A stretch of DNA of 64,000 nucleotides, from NCBI GenBank assembly GCA_012064385.1, contig QRDG01000616.1:62001-126000 (forward strand), written 5' to 3'. The first letter of the stretch is position 1; each line of letters begins with the position of its first letter. Origin of the DNA: Puccinellia tenuiflora (Eukaryota > Streptophyta > Magnoliopsida > Poales > Poaceae). The notes beneath the pieces were generated by a model that worked only from the letters and a program-made list of their open reading frames with translations, had not been told where the DNA came from and searched no databases. Of this stretch, positions 23,837 to 33,724 are shown one piece after another. The position numbers and the translations under genes were made by a program.

Positions 23837-24298
23837 GAACGTGTATATATGGAACAATTTGTAATCATTGAGGTTGACTATGGACCAGCTTAATTTATCC
23901 ATTTTTGGGGAATGCTTACAACCCTACCAAATTTTATGCGTGTTTCTGTGGTAAGATGATATGACCTACATGCGTTCGAGGTTTTATATGTGCTACAGTT
24001 GTCCTTATTTTCCTTCATTTATCTTCTGCATTTGCATCGTCGCATTGTGCTTCACTTCCTATAGATGAACCGGCAAGGAACATTGTGGTCCTGAGGAAGT
24101 TTAACCGGTTATAAAGCTTGTCTATTATTCACTATAATTTAAGATGTTGGACAAAAGATATTGCTACACATAGAACTGTAAATATAATAAATATACCATC
24201 TCTTTTATTTATCTATGAAAAGAAAACAATCCTTGACATGGTTTTCCCCAAGTTGAATCTAACTCGCTTTGCCAGCCGCTCATAAGACTTCCAAGTTA
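23837..24298. other. Intergenic spacer
   Basis: AT-rich, no feature recognised. Confidence 0.55.
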
Positions 24299-26217
24299 GA
24301 GCAACTCCAGCCGTCCCCCCGAGAGCCCCCCCAGGACCCCCTTTTTGACGCCGGCGGCCCATTTTTCCCGTAGTCGCCCCCCCCCCCCCCCCCCCCCAGG
24401 CCTCTTTTTTCGCCGGATTTGGCCCAATTTTTATCCGGCGTCCCAGGCCGAACCCAGCGCGCCGGGTTTGGCCTGGGGACGCCGGCGAAAGGGAAAATGG
24501 CGCGAAACGGCGCGGAACCGAGGGAAACCGCGCGAAGCTCCGGCGGGCCCGCCCTGTCAGCGGCACAACCGCTTCGTCGTCCTCATCGCCTCGCCTTCCG
24601 CATCGCATTACTGCTCTGCCCGCCGGTCAGGCGAACCGCCGTCGTGTCAAATCGGCCATGCGGCGGAGTTAGGCGCGCCGCAGTTACTGCCCCGCCCTCT
24701 CCCCGCCGGTATTTATTTACTGCCCCTCCTCTCACAGCGAGCACACCCCCGCCGAGCACGAACACATCCTCGCCGAGCACGAACACCCAAACCCCTCGCA
24801 CACACACCGGAATGGATCCAGCAAGCAGCGCGGCGGCCAACGGTTTCGGCCGGAACTGGCTCCAGGACCGGGAGGCGCGCCTGCTGCACGAGGCGGGCTA
24901 CCCATGCCCGCCCGGCATGAGGCTCCCCGGAGCCTGGCGGCTCAGCCAGATGGGGTTCCCGGTCCCCCCCACCCCCACCGGCGATGAGCGGCTGGCGGAG
25001 ATCTATGCCGCCCGCGAGCGGCTGACGGAGGAGGAGCAGGCGGATCCCATCTGGGATCCGGAGAACAACGTGACCTGGAACACGTTCTTCTCCGACCGCC
25101 GCCAGCGCCAGCTCAACGACTACCCCGGCCCGGCGGCCTACGCGCCCAAGCGCAACAACAGCGAGGGCCGGAAGAAATGGTGGGGCATGCCCAGCCGCTC
25201 GCTGGCGTACCTCCTCGATTACATCGAGGACGGCAACGAGTCGCGCCTTCAGGGCCCGTCGGCGGCGCGCCAAGGATGGGTGCCGCGGAGGATGTCCTTC
25301 TCGTCGTCGTCCTCCTCCGACGCCGCCCGCTCGACGCCGTTCGCCCGCGTCAAGGAGGAGCCGGCGGACGAGCCGCCGCGAAGGAGCGGCTCCCGCGGCA
25401 TCGTCATCAGGGAGCCCGGCGCCGGCACCGGCGGGAGCTCCTCCCGCCTGCTGACGCCGAAGAAGGAGCCCGGCACCGGCGGCCGCGCCTTCAAGAAGGC
25501 CTTCAAGAAGAAGGCCGTCGTGAAGGAGGAGGCCTACGACGAGGAGGCGGCCGTGCGGGCCGCCATGGCGGCCAGCCTCAACGACGTCCCTCCGGTGCCG
25601 GTGGACTTCGCGCTGCAATGGTCGACCCGCGAGCACGATCGGGAGGAGGAGAAGCGCCAATGGCGCATTGAGGCCGAGGAGAAGGAGCTCCTCGCGCGCT
25701 ACGAGCACCGCCGCTGTCGTCGGGCGCTCCTCCCGCCTGCTGACGCCGGGCCGGCTTACGTCGTGCTGGACGGCAGCGACGAGGACGGCACCGGCACCGG
25801 CGGGAGCTCCTCCCGCCTGCTGACGCCGAAGGACGAGCCCGGCACCGGCGGCGACGGCGCTGGGTGCAGTGCTCCTGCTCCTCCTCCGACCGGTGGCGAC
25901 TCCGACGACTCCGACGGCGGGGACTACACGCGGTTCTACCGCCACTTCGGCATGTAGACGCCGCGCCGCCGTTTTTTTAATTTTTTTGTTTTTTGTAATC
26001 TTGTTCGAACAAATATCGTTAAGTTTGAACAAATATCGTCTATGTTTGAACAAATTTCGTCGAACACATTTTTCTGTAAATACTTCTATCGATCGGCCTG
26101 GGGGCCGCGGCTGGGAATCGGCCCGCCCCCAGGCCGTTTTTTTCCGCCGGCGCCCCCCAGCATGCCCAAAAAAACGCCGGCAATTCGGCCTGGGGGGGCC
26201 AACGGCTGGAGTTGCTC
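24299..26217. mobile_element. Harbinger-like TIR element carrying an intact ORF (1,919 bp)
   Basis: The perfect 16-bp terminal inverted repeat GAGCAACTCCAGCCGT is flanked by TTA (24296-24298 and 26218-26220). The TTA duplication points to the PIF/Harbinger superfamily. Further subterminal inverted motifs are present (GCCGGCGGCCC and CCGGCGCCCC types). A 21-nt C homopolymer sits at 24377-24397. The interior holds one long ORF (24812-25957) but no recognisable transposase or Myb/SANT protein, so mobility must be supplied in trans. Confidence 0.8.
24812..25957 (+). CDS. 381-aa protein of unknown function inside a TIR element
   Basis: The function is unknown. The frame stays open upstream to 24419, but the ATG at 24812 is preferred: a TATTTATT box lies about 100 bp upstream (24708-24715) in a TIR-proximal promoter-like region, and the upstream part is low-complexity. 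Seen: an N-terminal block (about residues 1-110) with LLHEAGYPCPPGMRLPGAWR, a PVPPTPTGDE spacer and a WNTFFSDRRQRQL helix; a Ser-run (SSSSSSDA, about 165-170); two repeats of GTGGSSSRLLTPK[KD]EPGTGG; a Lys-rich stretch (KKAFKKKAVVKEE); a helical acidic segment with WSTREHDREEEKRQWRIEAEEKE; and an acidic C-terminus ending YTRFYRHFGM. From memory, related ORFs recur in Triticeae transposons, but no domain name is known to me. Codon use is strongly GC3-biased. The long undamaged frame suggests recent origin or selection. Confidence 0.6.
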   Translation: MDPASSAAANGFGRNWLQDREARLLHEAGYPCPPGMRLPGAWRLSQMGFPVPPTPTGDERLAEIYAARERLTEEEQADPIWDPENNVTWNTFFSDRRQRQLNDYPGPAAYAPKRNNSEGRKKWWGMPSRSLAYLLDYIEDGNESRLQGPSAARQGWVPRRMSFSSSSSSDAARSTPFARVKEEPADEPPRRSGSRGIVIREPGAGTGGSSSRLLTPKKEPGTGGRAFKKAFKKKAVVKEEAYDEEAAVRAAMAASLNDVPPVPVDFALQWSTREHDREEEKRQWRIEAEEKELLARYEHRRCRRALLPPADAGPAYVVLDGSDEDGTGTGGSSSRLLTPKDEPGTGGDGAGCSAPAPPPTGGDSDDSDGGDYTRFYRHFGM

Positions 26218-26220
26218 TTA

Positions 26221-26514
26221 TGCAATGGGTGAACTGTACAATCATGTAAGAATTGGACTGCGAGTTGACAAAGCTAGTGACGATTGATTATTCATCTTGT
26301 CAGTCATGAGGGGGTGCAACTAACGGTTCTACATATTTAGAACAGCAACACGGAAACTCATACACATGTAATGTATGTTACAAGATAATTTTGGGCAATC
26401 ATCAAAGCATGCCAGGAATGTTCAAATATGCCATCTACATAGGAATGGACATTGTAGCTCATAACCAGGCAATGCACATTACCTAATAACCAGGCTCCTG
26501 CACCGGCATGGCAC
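26221..26514. other. Intergenic spacer
   Basis: Short AT-rich interval between two insertions, with nothing recognised. Confidence 0.5.
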
Positions 26515-26533
26515 AGCAAGGGCATTCACTCAA

Positions 26534-27314
26534 GCTACCGTCTCGCATTTTCCTTCGCTACAGTGCAGAGAGGCGGAGAAAGAGGCGACTTGAAGGTTCG
26601 AGGTTCTCGTCGGCGTTCCTGCTGCTCCCCTCCGTCTCCGGTCGCCGCTTTGGCACCGGGAGGCGGGGGGAGCTCCAGTCTGCGTCCGTGCGTGTAGATA
26701 GGTCTAGCTAGGTGTGAGTGCCCCCGGCGGCATCGAAGACGGATGCGATGGCGTTGGTGAGTTGGGCGAGGTCCTTCCCCTCTGCTCCCCGTTCCGGCCT
26801 TGGTGCCGGGGAGGTCGTGAAGGTTCTGCGTCGGGCGGCCTCTTCTTTCCCTGCTTCTCCGGCCGGCCGCGGTGGCGAGGGGAGTTGCGGGTGTAGGATG
26901 GCTTCCTGCTCTTGGTGCTGGTGGTGGTGGTTTTCTTCAGGTGTTCTGCTCCGGCCGTCCGTGGTGGAGAGGGGAGTGGGCTTCTGGAGCTGGTTGGGTG
27001 TTGCTGGAGGATGGCCTGGGCGACGGCGAGTCGGCTGGAAGCTTGGTGGAAGCGAGGTGCAAGCGCTGTGGCCGTGTTCGTTCATCGATCTCGGTTTCCG
27101 TTGCGCGGCGGCGGACGGCTCAGCGGCCTTCTACAAGGTGTGGAGGCGCTTGCTCCCCGGTGGCTTGAGGTACGGCGGCTCAGGCGTGGTCTAGGGGTTT
27201 GGGGCTCGTGCGTGGATCCGATTGTTATTCCTTCTGGTAGCTTGGGGTGCTTTTTGCACCTGTTTGTAAGGTGTACTGAGCTTCCTAATATATGTGTCAG
27301 ATCCTTCAAACAAA
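26534..27314 (+). mobile_element. Retroposon (781 bp) with 19-bp target duplication
   Basis: Flanked by the exact 19-bp repeat AGCAAGGGCATTCACTCAA (26515-26533 and 27315-27333). The right end is A-rich (TTCAAACAAA) after an AT-rich tail containing TAATATATGTGTCAGATCC, giving plus orientation. A long exact target duplication and A-rich 3' end mean target-primed insertion by LINE machinery. The GC-rich body has partly repeated segments (GGTGCCGGGGAGG / GGCACCGGGAGG). No reverse transcriptase; tRNA-like A/B boxes were not evident. Confidence 0.75.
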
Positions 27315-27390
27315 AGCAAGGGCATTCACTCAAAAAGTAGGTGCGCCAAGAGCCATCTCTGAAATTTCTCCATCCTAAGAATCCCATACA

Positions 27391-28407
27391 CTACGTCCGT
27401 GTATTGCTATCCGTGGAGGTGACTTCCTCGTCACCATGGATTGGCGCAAGAGGGGATATGGAGCCTCAGTGTAGCAACCGGAAAATACAATCTCCACTGC
27501 GCACTTTGTCATCTTCAATTCCCCAATTTGAATTGTGGTCGGCTGTACGACGCGATGTCTAGCTGCTGTTTTGACGGCGCAGCACTACGATCCCGCCAAC
27601 GCGAGCTCCCGTCCTCCCGGTCGCCATCCTCGTCAGGTTGAACCGCAGGCAGCAGGGCGCCCCAGATCCACGTTTATCCTGCCTCCTCTCCTTGCTCCCC
27701 CTCCCGATTTAGAATAGACGGTGGTTCCGTCTCTGCCTCACGGCAGTCGGTCGTCGAGGAGGTAGCACGACGGCGGTCACGCGGGGTCAGGATGCATCGC
27801 AGAACAACGATGCAGAAGCACGGACGCGTTCCATCTCGGTGTCTCTCTCACCTGCACGTCGGTGGTGAGGTACTGCTCGGCCTCCCGGATCTCGAGGTCG
27901 ATGGCGGCGGGGAGGCCCCCTGCGCCAGAGCCCTTGTTGTTCCTCTTCTTCACCTTGCTCTCCATCACCTCCACTGACCCATTCGCCGTTGCCGCCGCCG
28001 CGCGCAGAGGAGCGGCTAGCAGCGAGCGCCGGGCCTACGCCGCCATGGCCCCACGATTGAGGCGGACGGGGCGGAGCGAAGGAGGGTGATGGCGGTGGTG
28101 GTGGAGGAGGCTGAGATGAAGGAGGCCATGGCGGTGCGAGGGGGGAGCGGGGGAACGGTGGGAGGGGATAAGGTGAAGGAGGAGGAAGATCTTTTCTTTG
28201 CGCGCGTGCGGCGGAAAATTTCAGCCCCGGTGGAGTACGTTCCGTCATTGTAAAATACTATGTGCACCCAAGAACTGATTTGGTTAACGATGGCTGTTAG
28301 ATTTAGTTTGATGGAGCTAATCATGCGGTGGTGGTTGTTCCGTGTAAGTTTTACGGCGTGCGTTTAGCGAAAGTGATGTTTGCTTGTTAATAGTAGTATA
28401 GATATAG
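27391..28407 (-). mobile_element. Possible Helitron remnant carrying a gene exon
   Basis: On the minus strand the right end reads TCTATACTACTATTAACAAGC after an A, which resembles the 5' terminus of the better-defined Helitron at 37178 (TCTATACTTTTTATAAGC). At the left end, CCGTGTATTGCTATCCG looks like a decayed Helitron 3' hairpin, but the terminal CTRR is not intact. The 5' end is blurred by a (GATATA)n run at about 28396-28424. Boundaries are tentative. Confidence 0.35.
27852..28129 (-). pseudogene. Orphan first exon with transit-peptide-like start
   Basis: The ATG at 28129 begins MASFISASSTTTAITLLRS, a Ser/Thr-rich start resembling an organelle transit peptide. This frame stops after about 37 codons (PGARC). 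The next frame continues plausibly as LLAAPLRAAAATANG, VEVMESKVKKRNNKGSG and GLPAAIDLEIREAEQYL, ending at a good donor (CAG|GTGAGAG) at 27852. One frameshift therefore separates the two halves. No downstream exon was found. The parent gene is not identified. It is probably a captured gene fragment. Confidence 0.5.
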
Positions 28408-28590
28408 ATATAGATATAGATATAAAAATGGCGGCATCCACTTCTCAGTTCCTCCCCGTTCAAAAAAACTTCTCAGTTCCTCATGTCGCGTTGCCTCTGC
28501 CCAACGCGGCGGCTTTATGGCTCTACACGTCGTCAACACTAAACCGATATGTCACCAACTAACCATATGTCGTTTCCCACCGTTGTTTCC

Positions 28591-30213
28591 TGATACGTCT
28601 CCGACGTATCTATAATTTCTTATGATCCATGCTTGTTTTCATACCATTTGCTACATGTTTTGTTTACATCTTATAGCATTTTTATGCATTTTTGGAACTA
28701 ACATATTAACAAGATGCCCCAGTGCCAGTTCCTGTTTTCTGCTGTTTTTCCGTTTCAGAAAAGTACTTAAAGAAATATTCTCGGAATCAGACGGGACAAA
28801 AACCCAGGATCTTATAATTTTGTCACGCACACGGAGTCCAAACGGGAGCCGAAGACGCACCAGAGGGTGACCACACCCTAGGGTGGCGCGGCCCACCTGT
28901 CTGCCGCGCCACCGGGTGGTGTGGCCCCCTCGGGCCTCCACCGACGCCGCCCTTTCGCCTATATAATCCCCCTGACGAGAAAACCCTAAGTACCCGATCA
29001 AAATTCCAGAAAAACATCCGTCGCCGCCGCCGTCGTCAACCCTAGTTCGGGAGGGTTCTGAAGCTCTCCCCGGCACCCTGCCGGAGAGGGGAATCATCGC
29101 CGGAGGGCTCTACACCACCATGCCCGCCTCCGGACAGATGTGTGAGTAGTTCATCCTTGGACTACGGGTCCATGCAGTAGCTAGATGGTAGTCTTCTCCT
29201 CTTGTGCTATCATGTTTAGATCTTGTGAGCTGCCTATCATGATCAAGATCATCTTATTGTAATGCTACATGTTGTGTTTGCTGGGATCCGATGAATAGAG
29301 AAGTACCTTGTGATGTTGATTATTGATATTATCATGTCTATGTTATTTGTGATCTTGCATGCTTTCCGGTACTTGTAATTGTCTTGATCAAGTAGTTGCT
29401 TGTATCTCCAAGAGGGAGTATTTATGCTAGATAGTGGGTTCGGTCCCTGTGTGCCTTGGCTTGAGTGACAGAAACATATAAGGATGGGGGAGTGCCGTTG
29501 CTACTAGGGAGTAAACTTTATGCACAGTTCTTCATGCAATTGTCTGTTGCTTGCAACTTAATACTGGAGAGATTTTACGGTATGTTATCTCAAAGGTGGA
29601 CTATTTAGGCATAGGTGTATGCTTGTAACAGCTATCTATGTATTTTGTCGTAATGCCCAAAGCATCTCATATAGACATCATCATCCTCTGTATTATGCAA
29701 TGTTCATGCATTGTCATGCATTCTCTATTCTGTCAATTGCCCAGCTGTAATTTGTTACTCAGCATGTGTAGTATTTTATTTATGGAGAAGACACCACTAG
29801 TGAACTGTGGACCCCGGTCTATTCTTTTACATATGCAATTAAATCAACTGATCTACTGCTTTCATTTACTGCAAACAAGCTTCCTTCCACACATACATTT
29901 AATCCTTTGTATTCAGCAAGGCCGGTGAGATTGACAACCTCACCGCTTCGTTGGGGCAAAGTAGTTTGATTGTGTTCTGCAGGTTCCACTGTCTCCCCTG
30001 CAACAGCTCTTTTTCTGGCACCGTTGCTGTCAACACGCCAAGCACATTTTCTGGCGCCATTGCAGTTGTGGACAACCTTCTGAAGCATTCCTCACTCCTA
30101 CTGGTTCGATAACCTTGGTTTCTAACTGAGGGAAAACTTGCTGCTGTGCTCCTCAAACCTTCCTCTTGGGGTGCCCAACGAAGCGTGATTGATTAACACC
30201 TCTCGCGCTACCA
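28591..30213 (+). repeat. 5' LTR of element A
   Basis: 1,623 bp. Contains a TATA box (TATATAA, 28960-28966) and the downstream AAAACCCTA motif shared with the LTRs at 51 kb and beyond. The 3' part holds two degenerate copies of the primer-binding motif (30016-30029 and 30052-30065). Confidence 0.9.
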
Positions 30214-30224
30214 AGCTCTTTTTC

Positions 30225-30242
30225 TGGCGCCGTTGCCGGGGA
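30225..30242 (+). other. Primer-binding site, tRNA-Asp (element A)
   Basis: TGGCGCCGTTGCCGGGGA is complementary to the 3' end of plant tRNA-Asp including CCA. A second near-copy, TGGCGCTGTTGCCGGGGA, lies at 30311-30328. Confidence 0.85.
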
Positions 30243-30547
30243 GTTAAGAGTGCTCGGTAAGAAGCTTCTCGAAGTATCAAACTTCTCACTCCTCCGTCAA
30301 CAGCTCTTTCTGGCGCTGTTGCCGGGGAGTAGAGAAGCTTCTGCAAGGGGAGTCTCTCAGTTCCAATCTCTTTACTTTGTTTTAGTATTGCTTATTATTA
30401 TTGCTTTGTCTTGTTTTGCTTTCTTATATCAAAAACACAAAAAAATTAGTGTAGAATTTATCTTGTTGCTTTCCTATATCAAAAACCCAAAAATATTAGT
30501 TACTTGTTTAATCTTGTTCAATTCGGTTTACCTTGTTTTTATCAGAA

Positions 30548-30856
30548 ATGAGTACTGCTGAAAACACTAAGTTGTGTGACTTCACTAGTACTAATAATGA
30601 TGATTTCATATGTACTCCTATTGCTCCACCTGCTGCTAAGACAGATTTTTATGAGATCAAACCTGTTTTGTTAAATCTTGTTATGAAAGAGCAATTTTCT
30701 GGTGCTGTTATTGATTTGAAAGAGGGCAACATTAGATATCAATTCCCTCTTAAGAAAGGTATGGAACACTTCCCTAGGAAGAGAATGAAGTCACCTTTTG
30801 ACTCTATTGTTAGAGCAAATTATCGTTTTGATGCTTCTTCTCTTGGAAATACTTGA
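30548..30856 (+). CDS. 102-aa chimeric gag N-terminus / protease C-terminus ORF
   Basis: The first about 55 residues (MSTAENTKLCDFTSTNN to VMKEQFSGA) match the Gag N-terminus of element C. The next part (IDLKEGNIRYQFPLKKGMEHFPRK) matches the C-terminus of C's protease. An in-frame internal deletion of about 1.6 kb relative to C created the fusion, at a short GGTG microhomology near 30710. The protease active-site Asp is lost. Whether it is translated is unknown; the open frame continues beyond C's protease stop for 25 more codons. Confidence 0.75.
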   Translation: MSTAENTKLCDFTSTNNDDFICTPIAPPAAKTDFYEIKPVLLNLVMKEQFSGAVIDLKEGNIRYQFPLKKGMEHFPRKRMKSPFDSIVRANYRFDASSLGNT

Positions 30857-33724
30857 TGTTCACTTTTTGCGCCTAGCTGAAAGGCGTTAAAGAAAAGCGC
30901 TTATGGGAGACAACCCATCATTTTATTTTCAGTATCTTTTCTTTTATTTGAGTCAAGAAGTTTGTTTACTTCTGTAGCAACTTCTTTGTATCTTTATTTT
31001 CTTTCAATGTTGTGCCAAGTAAGGTCTCTAGTAGAAAGTTTTTGCTATATTTGGATTTCTGCACAGGAAACAGATTTCTGTCTGTCACCGTTAAATTCGT
31101 CATTTATTTCAGAAGCGACGAAATGCTTTGAGATTTTGTGTGCTGAATCTTCATATATGTATGAAACTTTTTCTAGTTCAGTGATTTTCGATTTGAGCAA
31201 CTCTAGTGCCTCGAAAAAATTCGTATTTACAGACTGTTCAGATTTTGACAGATTCTGCCTTTTATTGTGCATTGCTTCCTTTGCGATGTTTATTTGGATC
31301 TTTTTGATTCTTTGAGCATCAGTGGCTGTAGCTAATGTTATAATGCATTAAGGTGTGCTTGTGTCATAGTAGAACTTGTGAATTTTTGGTTTATGCACTA
31401 ACCCTCTAATGAGAATTACTTTGAGTTTGATGTGGTGAAAGTTTTCAAGTAAGCAAAAGGGACGATATGATGAGATCAAGAAGAGTGAAAAGTCTAAGCT
31501 TGGGGATGCCCCGGTGGGTCATCCCCAGCAAATTCAAGAAGACTCGAGCATCTAAGCTTGGGGATGCCCAAGGCATCCACTTCTTCATCGACAAAACTAT
31601 CAGGTCATCTTTAGTGATACTATATTTTTATTCCACTACATCTTATGTATTTTGCTTGGAACGTCTGTTTTTATTTTGAGTGTGTGTTTTAGTTTGCTTA
31701 ATAAGTTGGATCCTAGCATTCTTGTGTGGGAGAGAGACACGCTCCGCTTTTTCATATAAATACTCTTGTGCTTCGCTTATATTTGTTCAGTATTCTTAGC
31801 TACTATCTGTTTTCTAGTAAGCTCTCGCTTTTAGCATGTTATCTTGTTTAGGGCTGCTAGTTCTTTGTGTTAAGCTCTCTTGTGTTTCACTCTTATTTGT
31901 TAGAGAGTTGTTTTAGTTGCTTGGTTGATGTGTTAGATTGAAAATGCTATGCTTGTGATAGTGGTATGAAATAGAGAAAAACTGCATAGTCTTGTAGACC
32001 ATTGTGTACATAACTTGCTCCTCTTCAATTGTTTTGAGGTATTAAAATAACTAATGGTTAAAATATGTTGGTTAATGTTGTTAAGAGCTGATTAGTGAAG
32101 ATGTGTTAGTAGAGCGTGGAGCCGTACTTTTCTGAAATAAAAACAACTTAAGTCAATAGTGCTTTAGTGTCGTGATTTCCTCTTAGTTGAAAAGAAGTTT
32201 CTAATGGTATAGTTACTGCAACGGTCGGGGAAGCCAACGGGGCACTTGTGTCGCCGCCACGATCCCTCTCGGGGTGTCTCTAACCATTTGTAAAACTTTG
32301 ATACTGTTAGTTGTTTGCAATATACGACATGCTATGTGAGTTTTTGGTTTTGGGCACTTCCACCTCCATATTTTGCTAGCCTCTTCGGTACTTTGCATTG
32401 CCCTTTTTCATATTGAGATTGGTGCATACTTCACAAGTACATCCAACCCCGTGGGAGATCTTCATCTTGTTCTCTTACACATAAGCCAACTATCTTCCTC
32501 AAAACAGCCACCATATCTACCTATCACGGCATTTCATAGCTGTTCCGAGATACATTGCCATGCAACATCCATCATTTACATTACATGACTTTATGTCATT
32601 TTTACTTCATTACCATATAGTATTGCTTAACCATTTGAGTTAGTGTGATGCGTGGTTTTCCACATGTGTTACATCTTTTCCACACTACGCTCGGTCTTGC
32701 ATATCCACCATACACCATGTATTAGTCTTTGAGTTTTGAGTACACCAAAAAGTGTGATGATCATCTTGTAAAATAGAGTGTTGCCTCTACCTGTGAGCAT
32801 ATTGAAAAGAGTCCAAAGTGGCCAATCAAAAGAGTCCAAAAGAGACCAATGAGAGAAAAATATAAAAGAGCCACAAAGGCCTCAAAAAGCAAAAAGCAAA
32901 AAAAGAGAAAAAAAAAAAAGAGGGGGCAACACTACTATCCTTTTATTCCACACTTGTGCTAGTAGCACCTACATAATTGTAGTGAGTTTTCATGCTTCAT
33001 TAGTATAACTATGTGGGGAACAAACGTTATAGAACTTGGCTTGTATATTCCAACAATGAGCCTCCTCAAGTAAGCTCTAGGTCTTCATGAGCAAGCAAGT
33101 TGGATGCACCCCCACTAGTTCCATTGGAGAGCTTCCATTCATATAGCTCTATGTGCATCCGTTGCATGGCAATCACTACTCCTCATTCAGTGTCTACTAC
33201 GGGACTTCCTCTTGTCTTGTGGTTACCTCTTCCACTGTTTGAGCCTTTCTTTTTGGCCTTCCAAACCCCCATTATTATTCTCTTTGCCATAACCTCATGG
33301 TGCCAATCCTTCTTCTTGCTTGTATTAGTTGAGTGGACTACATAACAGTTGATAAGTTAAGTGGATGGTTAAGGACACTTGACTTGAGCTTGGCTATTTC
33401 TATTATTAACTGAATTTGATGCTTTGAAGATTGATTGACATTTTACATTGGAGACACAATTTACTATTCTTCTTTCTAAACCTTATGTATGGTTCCTAGT
33501 CTCCAACACGCTGATTCATGAAAAGTTCTAGCTTATTTTAGCTAGCATTTGTTAATCATTGTTTGCTTAATGTCAACTATAGACAATTGTTTTGGATCAC
33601 CTTATTCACATTGTGTGTTTTGCATTACTATGTTGATCTAGATTGTGAGTTTGCATGTCTCCTAAGAAATTATTTGTTATCGTTCTACCTACTCGAGGAC
33701 GAGTATAACTAAGCTTGGGGATGC
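30857..33724 (+). other. Noncoding 3' internal region of element A
   Basis: About 2.9 kb with no meaningful ORF. It begins with a hairpin-rich block conserved in elements C and D (30869-30919). It contains two internal copies of AAGCTTGGGGATGC (31496-31509 and 31554-31567) and ends with a third at 33711-33724, directly before the 3' LTR in the polypurine-tract position. An A-rich GAGAAAAAAAAAAAGAG stretch lies near 32905-32925. Confidence 0.75.

Noticed and set aside
24713..26245. 510-codon minus-strand ORF antisense to the Harbinger-like element's gene
   Set aside because: It is the mirror of a GC-rich coding region, with low-complexity Arg/Leu/Gly composition and extension past the element's end.
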